The notes: generated from the letters alone by a model not told the origin. DNA of 64,000 nt from Aminobacter aminovorans (GCF_900445235.1 NZ_UFSM01000001.1:4417501-4481500), one strand, 5' to 3'. Counted from the stretch's first letter, positions 11,450-21,500 are shown. Made by a program: numbers and translations.

Positions 11450-12682
11450 GTGGAGGCCGGAAGTTCAAGGCACGGCTCGCCAGAGGCTGGGGAAAGCCAG
11501 CAACTGCGCGGCACCAACCAGAGCGGCATGCGCGATCACAACGAGCGGCTGGTGCTGTCGCTGGTGCGGCAGAGCGGCGCCCTGGCCAAATCCGACATCG
11601 CACGGATGACTGGCCTGTCGGCGCAGACTGTCTCGGTGATCATGCGTGAACTTGAGGTCGAGGGGCTTTTGCTGCGTCAGGAGCCGATCCGCGGCAAGAT
11701 CGGCCAGCCCTCCATTCCCATGGCCCTGAACCCGGAGGGCGCCTTCTTCATTGGCCTCAAGGTCGGCCGGCGCAGCGCCGAACTCGTGCTCATCGATTTT
11801 CTCGGCAAGACGCGGGCGATGCTGCAGAACTCCTATGGCTACCCGACGCCGCGCGACACCATCGAATTCGTAAGATCGGGCATCGCCCAGATGCGCGCCG
11901 GCCTGACGCGCGGGCAGGACAAGCGCATTGCCGGCCTCGGCGTGGCTATGCCGTTCGAACTCTGGAACTGGGTCGACACGGCAGGCGCCCCGCCCGAGAT
12001 CATGGACGCGTGGCGCAATCGCGACATCCGCAGCGACCTCCAGGCGCTGTTTTCCTTTCCCGTCTATCTGCAGAACGACGCCACCTCGGCCTGCGGCGCC
12101 GAACTGGTGTTCGGCGACATCGGCTCGCTTCGCGACTTCGTCTATTTCTACATCGGCGCCTTTGCCGGCGGCGGCGTGGTGCTCAACGGCAGGCTCTACA
12201 GCGGACCTACCGGAAATGCCGGCGCGCTCGGCTCGATGCCGGTGCCGGGACCGGGCGGCAGACCTACCCAGCTCATCGACGTCGCCTCCATCGCCGTGCT
12301 CGAAAAGTCGCTGAACGCCAAGGGCATCGAAGCTTCCTACCTCTGGACCTCGCCCGAGGAATGGCACGACCTCGACAACCAGCCTGACCTCGACAACTGG
12401 ATTTCGACCGCGTCTGACGCGCTCGCCTACGCCATCGTGGCGTCGGCATCCGTCATCGATTTCGAAAGTGCGGTCATCGACGGCTGGATGCCGCCGTCGA
12501 TCCGCGCCCGCCTGGTGCAGGCAGTGCAATCGGCGATCGGCAAGATCGACGTCGAGGGCCTGCGCATCCCATCCGTCCGCGAGGGCACCGTCGGCATCCA
12601 TGCGCGCGCCATGGGCGGCGCCAGCCTGCCGCTGTCCGAGCGCTTCCTGATCGGCTCGACCGCACCGTCGCGAGGGGTCTGA
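11450..12682 (+). CDS. frcR: ROK-family transcriptional regulator of the fructose locus
   Basis: A 410-aa protein with an N-terminal winged helix-turn-helix (about residues 30-80, SDIARMTGLSAQTVSVIMREL) and a C-terminal ROK sugar-kinase-like domain (GAFAGGGVVLNGRLYSG about residue 235). I do not see the zinc-binding CxCGxxGC motif of many ROK kinases, consistent with a regulator rather than an enzyme. The GTG start at 11450 has GGGAGGA upstream. It is divergent from frcBCA and followed directly by the mutarotase-like gene and kinase. It probably represses both operons and is relieved by the sugar or its phosphate. Confidence 0.85.
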   Translation: MEAGSSRHGSPEAGESQQLRGTNQSGMRDHNERLVLSLVRQSGALAKSDIARMTGLSAQTVSVIMRELEVEGLLLRQEPIRGKIGQPSIPMALNPEGAFFIGLKVGRRSAELVLIDFLGKTRAMLQNSYGYPTPRDTIEFVRSGIAQMRAGLTRGQDKRIAGLGVAMPFELWNWVDTAGAPPEIMDAWRNRDIRSDLQALFSFPVYLQNDATSACGAELVFGDIGSLRDFVYFYIGAFAGGGVVLNGRLYSGPTGNAGALGSMPVPGPGGRPTQLIDVASIAVLEKSLNAKGIEASYLWTSPEEWHDLDNQPDLDNWISTASDALAYAIVASASVIDFESAVIDGWMPPSIRARLVQAVQSAIGKIDVEGLRIPSVREGTVGIHARAMGGASLPLSERFLIGSTAPSRGV

Positions 12683-12684
12683 CC

Positions 12685-13131
12685 GTGCTCATCAACATCC
12701 CTTCTCTGCTCGGGCCGGACCTGCTGTTCACCTTGCGGGCGATGGGCCATGGCGACGAGATCGCCATGGTCGACGGCAATTATCCCGCGCTCGAGCATGG
12801 CCGCCGCGTTATCCGCGCCGACGGGCTCGACCTGATCCCGGTGCTCGACGCCGTGCTGCAGGTGCTGCCGGTCGACGATTTCGTGCCGCAGGCGATCTTC
12901 CGCTCCTCGGTCAAGGGCGACCCGGCGCTGTCCGACCCCGTACATGGCGAAATCGACCAGGTCTGCGCCCATCGCGCGCCGGGCTTCGCCGTTGTGCCGC
13001 TGGCCGGCGATGCCTTCTACAGTCGCGTCAAGGCCGCCCACACCATCATTGCCACCAGTGAGCCCAGGCTCTACGCCAATGTCATCGTCCGCAAGGGCGT
13101 CATCTATCCAGAGGGAATCGGCAAGCCATGA
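12685..13131 (+). CDS. RbsD/FucU-family sugar mutarotase
   Basis: A 148-aa protein with the family N-terminus (LLGPDLLFTLRAMGHGDEI) containing the conserved GHGD motif, and the C-terminal YANVIVRKGVI segment. Proteins of this family interconvert ring anomers of pyranoses/furanoses such as fucose or ribose. The GTG start at 12685 lies 2 nt after frcR and the stop overlaps the kinase start (ATGA). In this context it probably supplies the anomer used by the neighbouring kinase. The exact sugar cannot be read from the sequence. Confidence 0.85.
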   Translation: MLINIPSLLGPDLLFTLRAMGHGDEIAMVDGNYPALEHGRRVIRADGLDLIPVLDAVLQVLPVDDFVPQAIFRSSVKGDPALSDPVHGEIDQVCAHRAPGFAVVPLAGDAFYSRVKAAHTIIATSEPRLYANVIVRKGVIYPEGIGKP

Positions 13132-14051
13132 TCCTGTGCTGCGGCGAAGCGCTCATCGACATGCTGCCACGGCAAAGTCCTGACGGCGAACCTGCCTTTG
13201 CGCCCTATGCCGGCGGCGCGATCTTCAATTCGGCGATCGCGCTCGGGCGCCTCGGTGTGCCAACCGAGTTCTTCTCAGGCGTTTCGTCCGACCTGTTCGG
13301 CCAGCAGGTCCGCGACGTGCTGGCGGCGAGCAATGTCGGCTCACGACATGCCAATCTGTCGGGCAGGCCAACGACGCTGGCCTTCGTCCGGCTCGACAAC
13401 GGCCACGCCACCTACACCTTCTATGACGAGAACACCGCCGGCCGCATGCTGACCGAGGCCGATTTGCCCAGCCTTGGCGACGACATCGATGCCATGCTGT
13501 TCGGCGCGATCAGCCTCATTCCCGAGCCATGCGGTTCGGCCTACGAGGCACTGATGAAGCGAGAGCACCAGCGCCGGGTGATGATGTTCGACCCCAACAT
13601 CCGGCCGGGTTTCATCCAAGACAAGCAGGCTCACCTTGGACGTATGCGCCGCATGCTCGCCATGGCCGACATCGTCAAGCTTTCGGACGAGGACCTGGCC
13701 TGGTTCGGCGAAACAGGCAGCCATGACGAGATTGCGGCTGACTGGCTGGGCAAGGGCCCGAAACTGGTGATCATCACCAAGGGCAGCAAGGGCGCCACCG
13801 CCTACAGCGCCCGGCACACTATCTCCGTGACGCCAGAAAAAGTGACAGTGGTCGACACGGTCGGCGCCGGCGACACCTTCAATGCGGGCGTGCTTGCCTC
13901 GCTGCACGAACAGAACGTGTTGACCAAGGCTGCCATCTCCGAACTCTCGGCCTCGGCCATTGAATCAGCCCTGTCGCTTGGTGCGCGGGCCGCCGCCGTG
14001 ACCGTGTCGCGCGCCGGCGCAAACCCGCCATGGCGGCGCGAACTGGCCTGA
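13128..14051 (+). CDS. frcK: PfkB-family fructokinase
   Basis: Phosphorylates the imported sugar, probably fructose, with ATP. The 307-aa protein has the N-terminal GEALIDMLP and GGAIFNSAIALGRLG motifs and the catalytic PfkB signature DTVGAGDTFNAG (about residues 243-254), whose Asp is the general base. The ATG overlaps the mutarotase stop by 4 nt, indicating translational coupling. Its place in the frc locus supports fructokinase, though a related ketose or ribose cannot be excluded. Confidence 0.87.
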   Translation: MILCCGEALIDMLPRQSPDGEPAFAPYAGGAIFNSAIALGRLGVPTEFFSGVSSDLFGQQVRDVLAASNVGSRHANLSGRPTTLAFVRLDNGHATYTFYDENTAGRMLTEADLPSLGDDIDAMLFGAISLIPEPCGSAYEALMKREHQRRVMMFDPNIRPGFIQDKQAHLGRMRRMLAMADIVKLSDEDLAWFGETGSHDEIAADWLGKGPKLVIITKGSKGATAYSARHTISVTPEKVTVVDTVGAGDTFNAGVLASLHEQNVLTKAAISELSASAIESALSLGARAAAVTVSRAGANPPWRRELA

Positions 14052-14286
14052 ATTGGGCGTTTTCCGGCGACTTCACCGATCACTTTATGTTTCGCATCGC
14101 CAAGCCGGCTTCGACGCACCAGCCCGGAAAACCGCTGTTTTCCGCCATTTTCGGCGCGGAATTGCTGCAACCGAAAGTAACAGGAAGTGCAGCCGCGCCT
14201 TGCATGCCGCAGGGTGCTCGGCTTTTTCGGCCCCCCCAACTCTGCTATCAGCGGCGCGACGAAACGATTGGGTTTTTGGGGCAATA

Positions 14287-15429
14287 ATGCAGTTCATCGA
14301 TCTCGGCGCGCAGCGCGAACGAATCCGCGACCGTCTGAAGGCGGCCATCGACAAGGTTGTCGACGAAGGACGCTACATCCTCGGTCCGGAAGTCACCGAA
14401 TTCGAAAACCAGCTCGCCAAATATGTCGGCGTCAAGCATGTGGTTGCCTGCGCCAACGGCACCGACGCGCTGCTGCTGCCGCTGCTGGCCTCCGGCATCG
14501 GCCCTGGCGATGCGGTGTTCGTTCCGAGCTTCACCTTTGCTGCCACGGCTGAAGTTGTGGCCCTTGCCAAGGCCGAGCCGGTGTTCGTCGACATCGAGCC
14601 GGACACCTACAACATCTCCATCGAGAGCCTCGAAGCTGCGATCGCCATGATCAAGGCCGAAGGCCGCCTGAAGCCAAAGGCGATCATCCCGGTCGACCTG
14701 TTCGGCATCGCCGCCGACTATGCGGCCATCGACGCCATCGCCAAGCGTGAGAACCTGCTCGTCATCGAAGACGCCGCCCAGTCGATCGGCGGCTCGCAGG
14801 ACGGCAAGATGTGCGGCGCCTATGGCCATGTTGGCGCCACCAGCTTCTACCCGGCCAAGCCGCTCGGCTGCTATGGCGACGGCGGTGCGATGTTTACCAA
14901 TGACGACGAGTTTGCCGCCAAGCTCCGTTCCTTCGCCTTCCACGGCAAGGGCGAAACCCAGTACGACAACATCCATGTCGGCTTGAACTCGCGCCTCGAC
15001 ACGCTGCAGGCGGCCATCCTGATCGAGAAGCTGGCGATCCTGGAAGACGAGATGGAGGCGCGTGCGCGCGTCGCCAGGCGTTATGCAGACGGCCTCGGCG
15101 ATGTGGTGAAGGCCTCGCGTGCGCCCTCCGGCGGCCGCTCGGCATGGGCACAATATGCCATCGAAACCGCCGACCGCGACGGGCTGAAGAAGCACCTGCA
15201 GGAACAAGGCATTCCGTCTGTCATCTATTATGTGAAGCCGCTGCATGTGCAGGTGGCCTACAGCCACTACCCGCGCACGCCGGGCGGCCTGCCGGTATCC
15301 GATGCCGTGCCCGGCACCATCCTGTGCCTGCCGATGCATCCTTACCTCAGCGAAGCCGATCAGGACCGGATCATCTCGACGATCCGCAATTATGTCGGCT
15401 CCAACTCGGCCAAGATCGCGGCCAAGTAG
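14287..15429 (+). CDS. DegT/DnrJ/EryC1/StrS-family sugar aminotransferase
   Basis: PLP-dependent enzyme that usually aminates a keto sugar nucleotide for surface polysaccharide or antigen synthesis. The 380-aa protein has the N-terminus MQFIDLGAQRERI and the PLP lysine K191 in SFYPAKPLG, and it ends with a typical family C-terminus. The ATG at 14287 is used; an upstream extension of the frame crosses the intergenic region and has no support. It stands alone between frcK and cysQ, with no sugar-nucleotide partner next to it apart from lpsL 4 kb away, so its substrate is unknown. Confidence 0.88.
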   Translation: MQFIDLGAQRERIRDRLKAAIDKVVDEGRYILGPEVTEFENQLAKYVGVKHVVACANGTDALLLPLLASGIGPGDAVFVPSFTFAATAEVVALAKAEPVFVDIEPDTYNISIESLEAAIAMIKAEGRLKPKAIIPVDLFGIAADYAAIDAIAKRENLLVIEDAAQSIGGSQDGKMCGAYGHVGATSFYPAKPLGCYGDGGAMFTNDDEFAAKLRSFAFHGKGETQYDNIHVGLNSRLDTLQAAILIEKLAILEDEMEARARVARRYADGLGDVVKASRAPSGGRSAWAQYAIETADRDGLKKHLQEQGIPSVIYYVKPLHVQVAYSHYPRTPGGLPVSDAVPGTILCLPMHPYLSEADQDRIISTIRNYVGSNSAKIAAK

Positions 15430-15440
15430 GCAGCACTTTC

Positions 15441-15531
15441 AAGTCAGAACATGAAGGCCGGGCAAGTCAGAACATGAAGGCCGGGCAAGTCAGAACATGA
15501 AGGCCGGGCAAGTCAGAACATGAAGGCCGGG
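15441..15531. repeat. 23-bp tandem repeat x4 copying the 3' end of cysQ
   Basis: The unit AAGTCAGAACATGAAGGCCGGGC occurs at 15441-15463, 15464-15486 and 15487-15509, then as a 22/23 match at 15510-15531. Read on the minus strand, each unit is the last codons of cysQ (PAFMF) plus its TGA and three following bases. The cysQ stop lies in the copy nearest the gene, so the other three are downstream non-coding duplications. There are no spacers, so this is not a CRISPR. Confidence 0.95.
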
Positions 15532-16364
15532 TCGATGATCCGGCCGCTCGAGACGAAATGCGGATTGGCGAAATCGGCATCATTGGTCTGGTTGCGCTTG
15601 CCATAGGCCAGCGGCGCACCGTCCAGCGTATGCGTGGTGCCGCCTGCGGCGCGCAACACCGCATCGCCCGCCGCCGTATCCCACTCCATCGTCCTGCCGA
15701 AGCGCGGATAGAGGTCGGCCTCGCCGGATGCCAACAGGCAGAACTTCAGCGACGAGCCGACCGAGACGATCTCGGCGGCATGCACGCGCTTGATGAAGGT
15801 TTCCGTTTCTGGGGTCAGGTGCGAACGGCTGGCGACGATGGTCAGTGGCTCGCGGCCTTCGCGCACATGAATCTGGCGGCGGCCGGCGGCTAAGCCGTCG
15901 ACGATTTCGAACGCCTCGGCCTTGCCGGGGCGCCCGGCAAAAAACCGCCCGGTGCATGGCGCATAGACAACACCGATCTCAGGAGCGCCGTCGCGGACAA
16001 GCGCAATGTTGACGGTGAAGTCTGTGCGCCGCTTGACGAACTCCTTGGTGCCATCGAGCGGGTCGACAACGAAGAATGCGCGACCGAGATCCGGCGCAAC
16101 GACACCCTCCGAAGTCTCTTCCTCGGCAACGCAAGGCACGTCGGGAAAGGCCGCACGCAAGCCTTCGAGGATGATCTTTTCGGCGGCCCTGTCGGCTTGC
16201 GTGACGGGCGAGGCGTCCGCCTTGTCCGTCACCGTGATCTCGGAATTGTAGACTTCCATGATCGCCTGCCCGGCCTCGACGGCCAGGCGTTCGAACAGCG
16301 TCAGTATGGCTTCGTCAGATGCCGCCACCGTCGTCGTATTGATGCTCTGCAAGGTCTCGCTCAT
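15513..16364 (-). CDS. cysQ: 3'(2'),5'-bisphosphate nucleotidase
   Basis: Hydrolyses PAP (and PAPS) to AMP (APS), clearing the by-product of sulfate activation. The 283-aa protein belongs to the inositol-monophosphatase superfamily, with the metal-binding EEET (about residue 80) and DPLDGTKEF (about 101-109) motifs, and a second metal-site Asp in [11 protein letters not shown] near residue 230. Its ATG lies 50 nt inside the end of cysNC, a long overlap that ties it to the sulfate-activation operon cysD-cysNC-cysQ. The final codons are reiterated downstream as a tandem repeat. Confidence 0.93.
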   Translation of the reverse strand: MSETLQSINTTTVAASDEAILTLFERLAVEAGQAIMEVYNSEITVTDKADASPVTQADRAAEKIILEGLRAAFPDVPCVAEEETSEGVVAPDLGRAFFVVDPLDGTKEFVKRRTDFTVNIALVRDGAPEIGVVYAPCTGRFFAGRPGKAEAFEIVDGLAAGRRQIHVREGREPLTIVASRSHLTPETETFIKRVHAAEIVSVGSSLKFCLLASGEADLYPRFGRTMEWDTAAGDAVLRAAGGTTHTLDGAPLAYGKRNQTNDADFANPHFVSSGRIIDPAFMF

Positions 16365-18252
16365 TCAGCCAGTTCTCGACGGTCTCGACCATCTCTTCAG
16401 GGGTCTTGCCGAGTGTCTGGAGATGAATCTCAGGATTCTCCGGCGTTTCATAGGGCGAATCGACACCGGTGAAATTCTTTATCGCGCCGGCAAGCGCACG
16501 GGCATAAAGCCCCTTCGGGTCACGCTTGGCACATTCCTCGAACGGCGTATCGACAAAGACCTCGACGAACTCGCCCTGCCCCATCAATTCGCGCGCCATA
16601 CGGCGCTCGGCGCGGAACGGCGAGATGAACGAGACGATGACGATCAGGCCCGCATCGGCCATCAGCTTGGCGACTTCGGCAACGCGGCGAATGTTTTCGA
16701 CACGATCCTCGTCGGTGAAGCCGAGGTCGCGGTTGAGACCGTGACGAACATTGTCGCCGTCGAGGACGTAGGTGTGACGGCCGGCCGCGTGCAGCTTCTT
16801 TTCCAGCATGTTGGCAACCGTCGACTTGCCCGACCCGGACAGGCCGGTGAACCACAGCACCGCCGGGCGCTGGTTCTTGAGGTCGGCGCGGGCATGTCGG
16901 GTCACGTCGAGCGACTGCCAGTGAATGTTTTCCGACCGCCGCAGCGGGTGCAGGATCATCCCGGCACCGACGGTTGCGTTGCTGATCCGGTCGATCAGGA
17001 TGAAGGCACCGGTGGTGCGGTTTTCAGAGAAACTGTCGAAGGCGACCGGCGACTGGGTCGAGATGTTGCAGACGCCGACTTCGTTCATCTCGAGCGACTT
17101 CGCCGCTTCATGGGCGAAGTCGTTGACGTTGATGCGGTACTTCAGCTCGGTGACTGTAGCACTCGCCTGATCGGTCTCAGTGCGCAGGATGTAGGAACGC
17201 CCGGGCAGTAGCGCCTGCTCGTCGAACCAGACGACATTGGCGGCGAACTGGTCGGCGACATCAGGTTGAGCATCGGGCGAAACCAGCAGGTTGCCGCGCG
17301 ACACCTCGACCTCGTCTTCGAGCACGATGGTGATGGCCTGGCCGGCAACAGCGCTGCGCAGGTCACCGCCATGAGCGACGATACGCTTGACTGTCGACGG
17401 CTTGCCAGACTTGGCAACGACGATCTCGTCGCCCTGCGAGATCGATCCGGAGGCAATCGTCCCGGCAAAGCCACGGAAATCGAGATTGGGCCGGTTCACA
17501 TATTGCACGGGAAAGCGGAACGGACGGTCGGTCGCCTCTTCCTCGACGACGACCGTTTCCAGATGCTCGATCAGGGTCGGGCCGGCGTACCAGCCCATCT
17601 TGTCGGAACGCCGCGTGACGTTGTCGCCGAAGCGCGCCGACATCGGGATCGCCACGATCGATTTGAAGCCGAGGCTTTCGGCAAAACTCGCATATTCAGC
17701 GGATATGCGGTCGAAAACGCTCTGGTCGAAGCCGACGAGGTCGATCTTGTTGATCGCAACGACGATGTTCCTGATGCCGAGCAGCGAGGCGATGATGGAA
17801 TGCCGGCGCGTCTGGCGCAACACACCCTGGCGCGCGTCGACGAGAACGATGGCGAGGTCGGCAGTCGAGGCGCCGGTCGCCATGTTGCGGGTATACTGCT
17901 CATGGCCGGGCGTGTCGGCGACGATGAACTTGCGCTTCGGCGTGGCGAAGAAACGGTAGGCGACGTCGATGGTGATGCCTTGCTCGCGCTCGGCTTCCAG
18001 CCCGTCGACAAGCAGCGCGAAATCGACGTCCTCGCCTGTCGTGCCGTGCTTGCGCGAATCGCGCTCAAGCGCTGCGAGCTGGTCCTCGAAGATCTGCTTG
18101 GTGTCGGACAGAAGTCGGCCGATCAGCGTCGACTTGCCGTCATCGACCGAGCCGCAGGTCAGGAATCGCAGGAGCGACTTCTGCTCCTGGCCGGCGAGAT
18201 ATTCGCGGACGCTCTCGGCGGCCTCGATCTTGGTGGCCATGGCGTGGCGCAT
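16315..18252 (-). CDS. cysNC: Bifunctional sulfate adenylyltransferase subunit 1 / adenylylsulfate kinase
   Basis: Fusion of the GTPase subunit of ATP sulfurylase with APS kinase, 645 aa. The N-terminal GTPase has its P-loop GSVDDGKST at residues 34-42 and DTPGHEQYT near 112. The C-terminal kinase has GLSGSGKST at about 469-477 and an FISPFR segment near 545. Together with CysD it makes APS, then PAPS. This fused CysNC/NodQ architecture is common in rhizobia. The start is 2 nt after cysD; an in-frame ATG four codons later (18240) is an alternative. Confidence 0.95.
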   Translation of the reverse strand: MRHAMATKIEAAESVREYLAGQEQKSLLRFLTCGSVDDGKSTLIGRLLSDTKQIFEDQLAALERDSRKHGTTGEDVDFALLVDGLEAEREQGITIDVAYRFFATPKRKFIVADTPGHEQYTRNMATGASTADLAIVLVDARQGVLRQTRRHSIIASLLGIRNIVVAINKIDLVGFDQSVFDRISAEYASFAESLGFKSIVAIPMSARFGDNVTRRSDKMGWYAGPTLIEHLETVVVEEEATDRPFRFPVQYVNRPNLDFRGFAGTIASGSISQGDEIVVAKSGKPSTVKRIVAHGGDLRSAVAGQAITIVLEDEVEVSRGNLLVSPDAQPDVADQFAANVVWFDEQALLPGRSYILRTETDQASATVTELKYRINVNDFAHEAAKSLEMNEVGVCNISTQSPVAFDSFSENRTTGAFILIDRISNATVGAGMILHPLRRSENIHWQSLDVTRHARADLKNQRPAVLWFTGLSGSGKSTVANMLEKKLHAAGRHTYVLDGDNVRHGLNRDLGFTDEDRVENIRRVAEVAKLMADAGLIVIVSFISPFRAERRMARELMGQGEFVEVFVDTPFEECAKRDPKGLYARALAGAIKNFTGVDSPYETPENPEIHLQTLGKTPEEMVETVENWLNERDLAEHQYDDGGGI

Positions 18253-18254
18253 TC

Positions 18255-19160
18255 TCAGAAATACCCTTCGCGCTTCTTCTTTTCCATCGAGCCGGCTTCG
18301 TCGCGGTCGATGAGGCGTCCCTGTCGCTCGGAGGTGCGGGCGGTCAGCATCTCGCTGACGATACCCTCGAGGCTGTCGGCGTCGGATTCGATGGCACCGG
18401 TCAGCGGGTAGCAGCCCAGCGTGCGGAAGCGCACGAGCTTGTTTTCCACCACCTCGCCCGGGCGCAGCTTCATGCGGTCGTCATCGCGCAGGATCAGCAT
18501 GCCGTCGCGCTCGACCACCGGCCGATGCTTGGCGAAATAGAGCGGCACGATCGGGATGTTTTCCTGAAGGATGTACTGCCAGATATCGAGCTCGGTCCAA
18601 TTGGAGAGCGGGAAGACGCGGATCGATTCACCCTGGGCCACACGGGTGTTGAAGATCTTCCACATTTCCGGGCGCTGGTTCTTCGGGTCCCAGGCATGCT
18701 GGGCATTGCGGAAGGAGAAGATGCGCTCCTTGGCGCGCGACTTCTCCTCGTCGCGACGGGCCCCGCCGAAGGCTGCGTCGAAGCCGTATTTGTCGAGTGC
18801 CTGGCGCAGGCCCACCGTCTTCATCACATGAGTATGGGTATTCGAGCCGTGATCGAACGGATTGATGTTGTCGCGGACGCCGTCCGGATTGACATGAACC
18901 AGCAGGTCGAAGCCGAGCTCGCGCGCCATGCTGTCGCGAAACTCGATCATCTCGCGGAATTTCCATGTCGTGTCGACATGGAGGAACGGGAATGGCGGCT
19001 TGGCGGGGTAGAAGGCCTTCATCGCCAGATGCAGCAGGACCGACGAGTCCTTGCCCACGGAATAGAGCATCACGGGCTTGGTGAAAGTGGCAGCGACCTC
19101 ACGGAAAATGTGGATCGCCTCCGCCTCGAGACGGTCCAGGTGAGTCAGTCTGGCAAGCAT
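18255..19160 (-). CDS. cysD: Sulfate adenylyltransferase subunit 2
   Basis: Catalytic subunit of ATP sulfurylase, adenylating sulfate to APS. The 301-aa protein belongs to the PAPS-reductase/PP-loop ATPase family, with the pyrophosphate-binding loop SVGKDSS at residues 34-40 and the conserved [15 protein letters not shown] segment near 145. The ATG at 19160 gives the N-terminus [22 protein letters not shown], typical of CysD; upstream in-frame codons lack support. It is the first gene of cysD-cysNC-cysQ. No cysH is adjacent. Confidence 0.94.
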   Translation of the reverse strand: MLARLTHLDRLEAEAIHIFREVAATFTKPVMLYSVGKDSSVLLHLAMKAFYPAKPPFPFLHVDTTWKFREMIEFRDSMARELGFDLLVHVNPDGVRDNINPFDHGSNTHTHVMKTVGLRQALDKYGFDAAFGGARRDEEKSRAKERIFSFRNAQHAWDPKNQRPEMWKIFNTRVAQGESIRVFPLSNWTELDIWQYILQENIPIVPLYFAKHRPVVERDGMLILRDDDRMKLRPGEVVENKLVRFRTLGCYPLTGAIESDADSLEGIVSEMLTARTSERQGRLIDRDEAGSMEKKKREGYF

Positions 19161-19565
19161 AAAAAAGCCTTCGGAAATCGTTCCATGGCCGCGGTTTGGT
19201 GCCGAAACGACCGATTGACTGCAGTTTCGCACAAATTAGCTGTGTCGCAAGCAGCCCACGACCAAAAACCACGGCCACGACGGTCAGATTTTGCCCGCGT
19301 TCCACATCTTCTGGAATGCAATTCCCTGGCGCAGTCGAGCAGCTGATTTTGGCGCGAAATTTGTCCTCGGACAGGCACGCCGATCACCCGACTGAAAGCA
19401 GCCTCTCCGGTCGGCTTGATGCGTGGGTGGAGTCAGCTTTTCCGAGCTCTTCCACGGGGCTCTAGCCTGGACAATGCCGACGACCGGTGCTGGAGCGGGC
19501 TACGTGCCTGGCGGCGGCAGCCGCTCCGGCGCCTTCGGAAATACATCTTATGGGTGAGTCGCCCT
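19161..19565. other. 405-bp intergenic region upstream of cysD
   Basis: It separates lpsL from cysD, both on the minus strand, and should hold the cys operon promoter. It is less GC-rich in its middle (about 19200-19380). I see no convincing gene, riboswitch, terminator or palindrome in it. Confidence 0.5.
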
Positions 19566-20573
19566 TTACTGGACGCGGTAATATCTGCCGTACCAGTCGA
19601 CGAAGCGGACAAGCCCTTCCTCGATCGGCGTGTGCGGGAGTTCGCCGATCAGCGCTTCGAGGTCGCTGACATCGGCCCAGGTGCTGAGCACGTCGCCCGG
19701 CTGCAGCGGCATGAAGTTCTTCACCGCTTCGCGGCCCGTCGCGCGTTCGAGAATGCGGATCATCTCCATCAGATGTTCCTTGCGGCGGTTGCCGATATTC
19801 ATGACCCGATGCGGCGCCCAGCTTCCCGATGCGCCGCCGGCGGCGATGTCATAGTCCGGGTCTGCCCTGGGCGGCAGGTCGATCAGTCGCACGACGCCCT
19901 CGACGATGTCGTCGATATAGGTGAAGTCGCGGTACATATCGCCATTGTTGTAGATGTCGATGGTGTCGCCGGCGAAGATGGCGCGGGTGAACTTGTAATA
20001 GGCCATGTCGGGCCGGCCCCATGGCCCATAGACGGTGAAGAAGCGCAGGCCCGTTGCCGGCACGCCGAACAGATGGCTGTAGGCATGCGCCATCAGTTCA
20101 TTGGCCTTCTTGGTGGCGGCGTAGAGGCTGACCGGGTGGTCGACGCCGTCGCGCGGCGAATAGGGCTGCTTCCTGTTGCCGCCATAGACCGAACTCGACG
20201 AAGCGTAGATCAGGTGTTTCGGCTTCGTTGCCCGGCAGTTTTCCAGGATGTTCAGAAAGCCGGTGACATTGGCATCGACATAGGCTTGCGGATTGTCGAG
20301 CGAGTAACGCACACCGGCCTGTGCCGCGAGATTGATGACGATCTCGGGTCGGCACTCGAAAGCGGACTTCACCGCCGTCGCGTCGGCCAGATCGGCCCGG
20401 ATGAAGCGGAAATCGTCATGTTCGGCGAGCAGTTTCAGACGCGCCGCCTTCAGCGACGTGTCGTAGTAATCGGTGACGCTGTCGAAGCCGACGACCTCGT
20501 GGCCATCGGCCAGAAGGCGCCGGGCGACGTGGAAGCCGATGAAGCCGGCGGTGCCGGTGACGAGAACGGTCAT
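19566..20573 (-). CDS. lpsL: UDP-glucuronate 4-epimerase
   Basis: NAD-dependent epimerase converting UDP-glucuronate to UDP-galacturonate for LPS or exopolysaccharide. The 335-aa extended-SDR protein has the NAD motif TGTAGFIG at residues 6-13, SSSSVYGG near 125 and the catalytic YAATK near 150. The region MAYYKFTRAIFAGDTIDIYNNG is characteristic of the UDP-glucuronate epimerase branch. The ATG at 20573 is chosen because the family N-terminus begins there; the frame extends eight codons further. A bioY terminator lies just upstream, so lpsL probably has its own promoter. Confidence 0.88.
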   Translation of the reverse strand: MTVLVTGTAGFIGFHVARRLLADGHEVVGFDSVTDYYDTSLKAARLKLLAEHDDFRFIRADLADATAVKSAFECRPEIVINLAAQAGVRYSLDNPQAYVDANVTGFLNILENCRATKPKHLIYASSSSVYGGNRKQPYSPRDGVDHPVSLYAATKKANELMAHAYSHLFGVPATGLRFFTVYGPWGRPDMAYYKFTRAIFAGDTIDIYNNGDMYRDFTYIDDIVEGVVRLIDLPPRADPDYDIAAGGASGSWAPHRVMNIGNRRKEHLMEMIRILERATGREAVKNFMPLQPGDVLSTWADVSDLEALIGELPHTPIEEGLVRFVDWYGRYYRVQ

Positions 20574-20600
20574 GAAATCACTGCTCTTCAAATGCAAAAC

Positions 20601-20625
20601 GCCCCGGCCTTTCTAAGGCCGGGGC
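20601..20625 (-). terminator. Rho-independent terminator of bioY
   Basis: An 11-bp GC-rich stem (GCCCCGGCCTT / AAGGCCGGGGC) with a short loop. Read on the minus strand it is followed by GTTTT. It sits between the bioY stop and the lpsL start and ends bioY transcription. Confidence 0.8.
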
Positions 20626-20687
20626 GCCCATTAATCCATTGCCAAGCAAATCTTCCGCTCGGCAAATCCATTGCCGGATTGAGGCGA

Positions 20688-21281
20688 TCAGGCCTTCTTG
20701 GGCAGCAGCGCCCAGATCGCCGGAACGGCTGCGGCAGCCAGCGCCACCTTGATCAGGTCGGGCACGATGAACGGCGCGACGCCAAACTGCCAGGATTTTT
20801 CCGCGCCGATCAGCAGCGAGAGCCAGGAGAAACCAAGCGCCATCATGACGACCTCGGCGACGAGCATCGCGCCGAGCATCTTGACGATGCTGCGGCCCCA
20901 GCCGCGGTCGACAGCCCAGCCGACGATTGCCGCCATGGCAACGAAGCCGAGCAGGTAGCCGCCGGTCGATCCCAGCATATAAGCAAGGCCGATGCCCTTT
21001 TCGGGCGTGCTCTGGAACACCGGATAGCCCATCGCGCCCTGCGCCATGTAGAGCAGCAGCGTCGCCACGCCGAGGCGCAGGCCATAGGCCGCGCCGATGC
21101 CGAGCACGGCCAGCGTCTGCAGCGACATGTCGACCGGTCCGAGCACGACCTTGGTCTTGGCCGAAGCGATAAGCAGCAGCGAGCCTGCAACGGCCAGCAA
21201 CAGCTGGGTCGCCAGGCGAGTCGCACCCTTTTCGGGCAATGCCGCCGAGATGAGCGCGGTGGAACTGGATGCAGCGGCCAT
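20688..21281 (-). CDS. bioY: Biotin transporter substrate-binding membrane protein BioY
   Basis: S-component of an ECF-type biotin transporter, or a stand-alone biotin importer as in many alphaproteobacteria. The 197-aa protein has about six hydrophobic helices. It carries the BioY landmarks LGPVDMSLQTLAVL (about residue 50) and GPTGGYL-like GSTGGYLLGF (about 105). The ATG at 21281 is preceded by AAGGGG. No bioM/bioN (ATPase/T-component) genes are adjacent, and its own terminator follows, so it is a single-gene transcript. Confidence 0.9.
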   Translation of the reverse strand: MAAASSSTALISAALPEKGATRLATQLLLAVAGSLLLIASAKTKVVLGPVDMSLQTLAVLGIGAAYGLRLGVATLLLYMAQGAMGYPVFQSTPEKGIGLAYMLGSTGGYLLGFVAMAAIVGWAVDRGWGRSIVKMLGAMLVAEVVMMALGFSWLSLLIGAEKSWQFGVAPFIVPDLIKVALAAAAVPAIWALLPKKA

Positions 21282-21328
21282 GTAAATCCCCTTGTGGTAT
21301 GCGCGCCGAGGCCCGCTTTGCATGCCCC

Positions 21329-21350
21329 CGAAAATCGAAATCGATTTTCG
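21329..21350. repeat. 22-bp perfect palindrome in the bioY/metallo-hydrolase intergenic region
   Basis: Ten-base arms CGAAAATCGA and TCGATTTTCG flank a central AA, 48 nt upstream of the bioY start and 150 nt upstream of the divergent metallo-hydrolase gene. It could be a regulator site, an mRNA leader hairpin or a dispersed intergenic palindrome. It does not match the BioR consensus (TTATnnATAA). Confidence 0.6.
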
Positions 21351-21500
21351 CTAGGGATCATGCACCGATCTAAAACTCTACAGCGCCCTTTGCGCCTGGA
21401 CGCCCGGGGCTGTAGTCATGGTTTTCCCTATATTGTCTTCCATGCTAAGCGGCAAACGAATTTGCCCAGGGCATCGCGAACTCACAGATATCGGCTGGCC

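Noticed and set aside
15441..15531. CRISPR-like repeat array
   Set aside because: The four 23-bp units are directly adjacent with no spacers and no cas genes; it is a simple tandem duplication.
19416..21500. Very long plus-strand open frame running into the metallo-hydrolase gene
   Set aside because: It is antisense to lpsL and bioY, both with clear domain motifs, and its translation has low-complexity Arg/Asp/His composition. Only the part from 21501 is a real gene.
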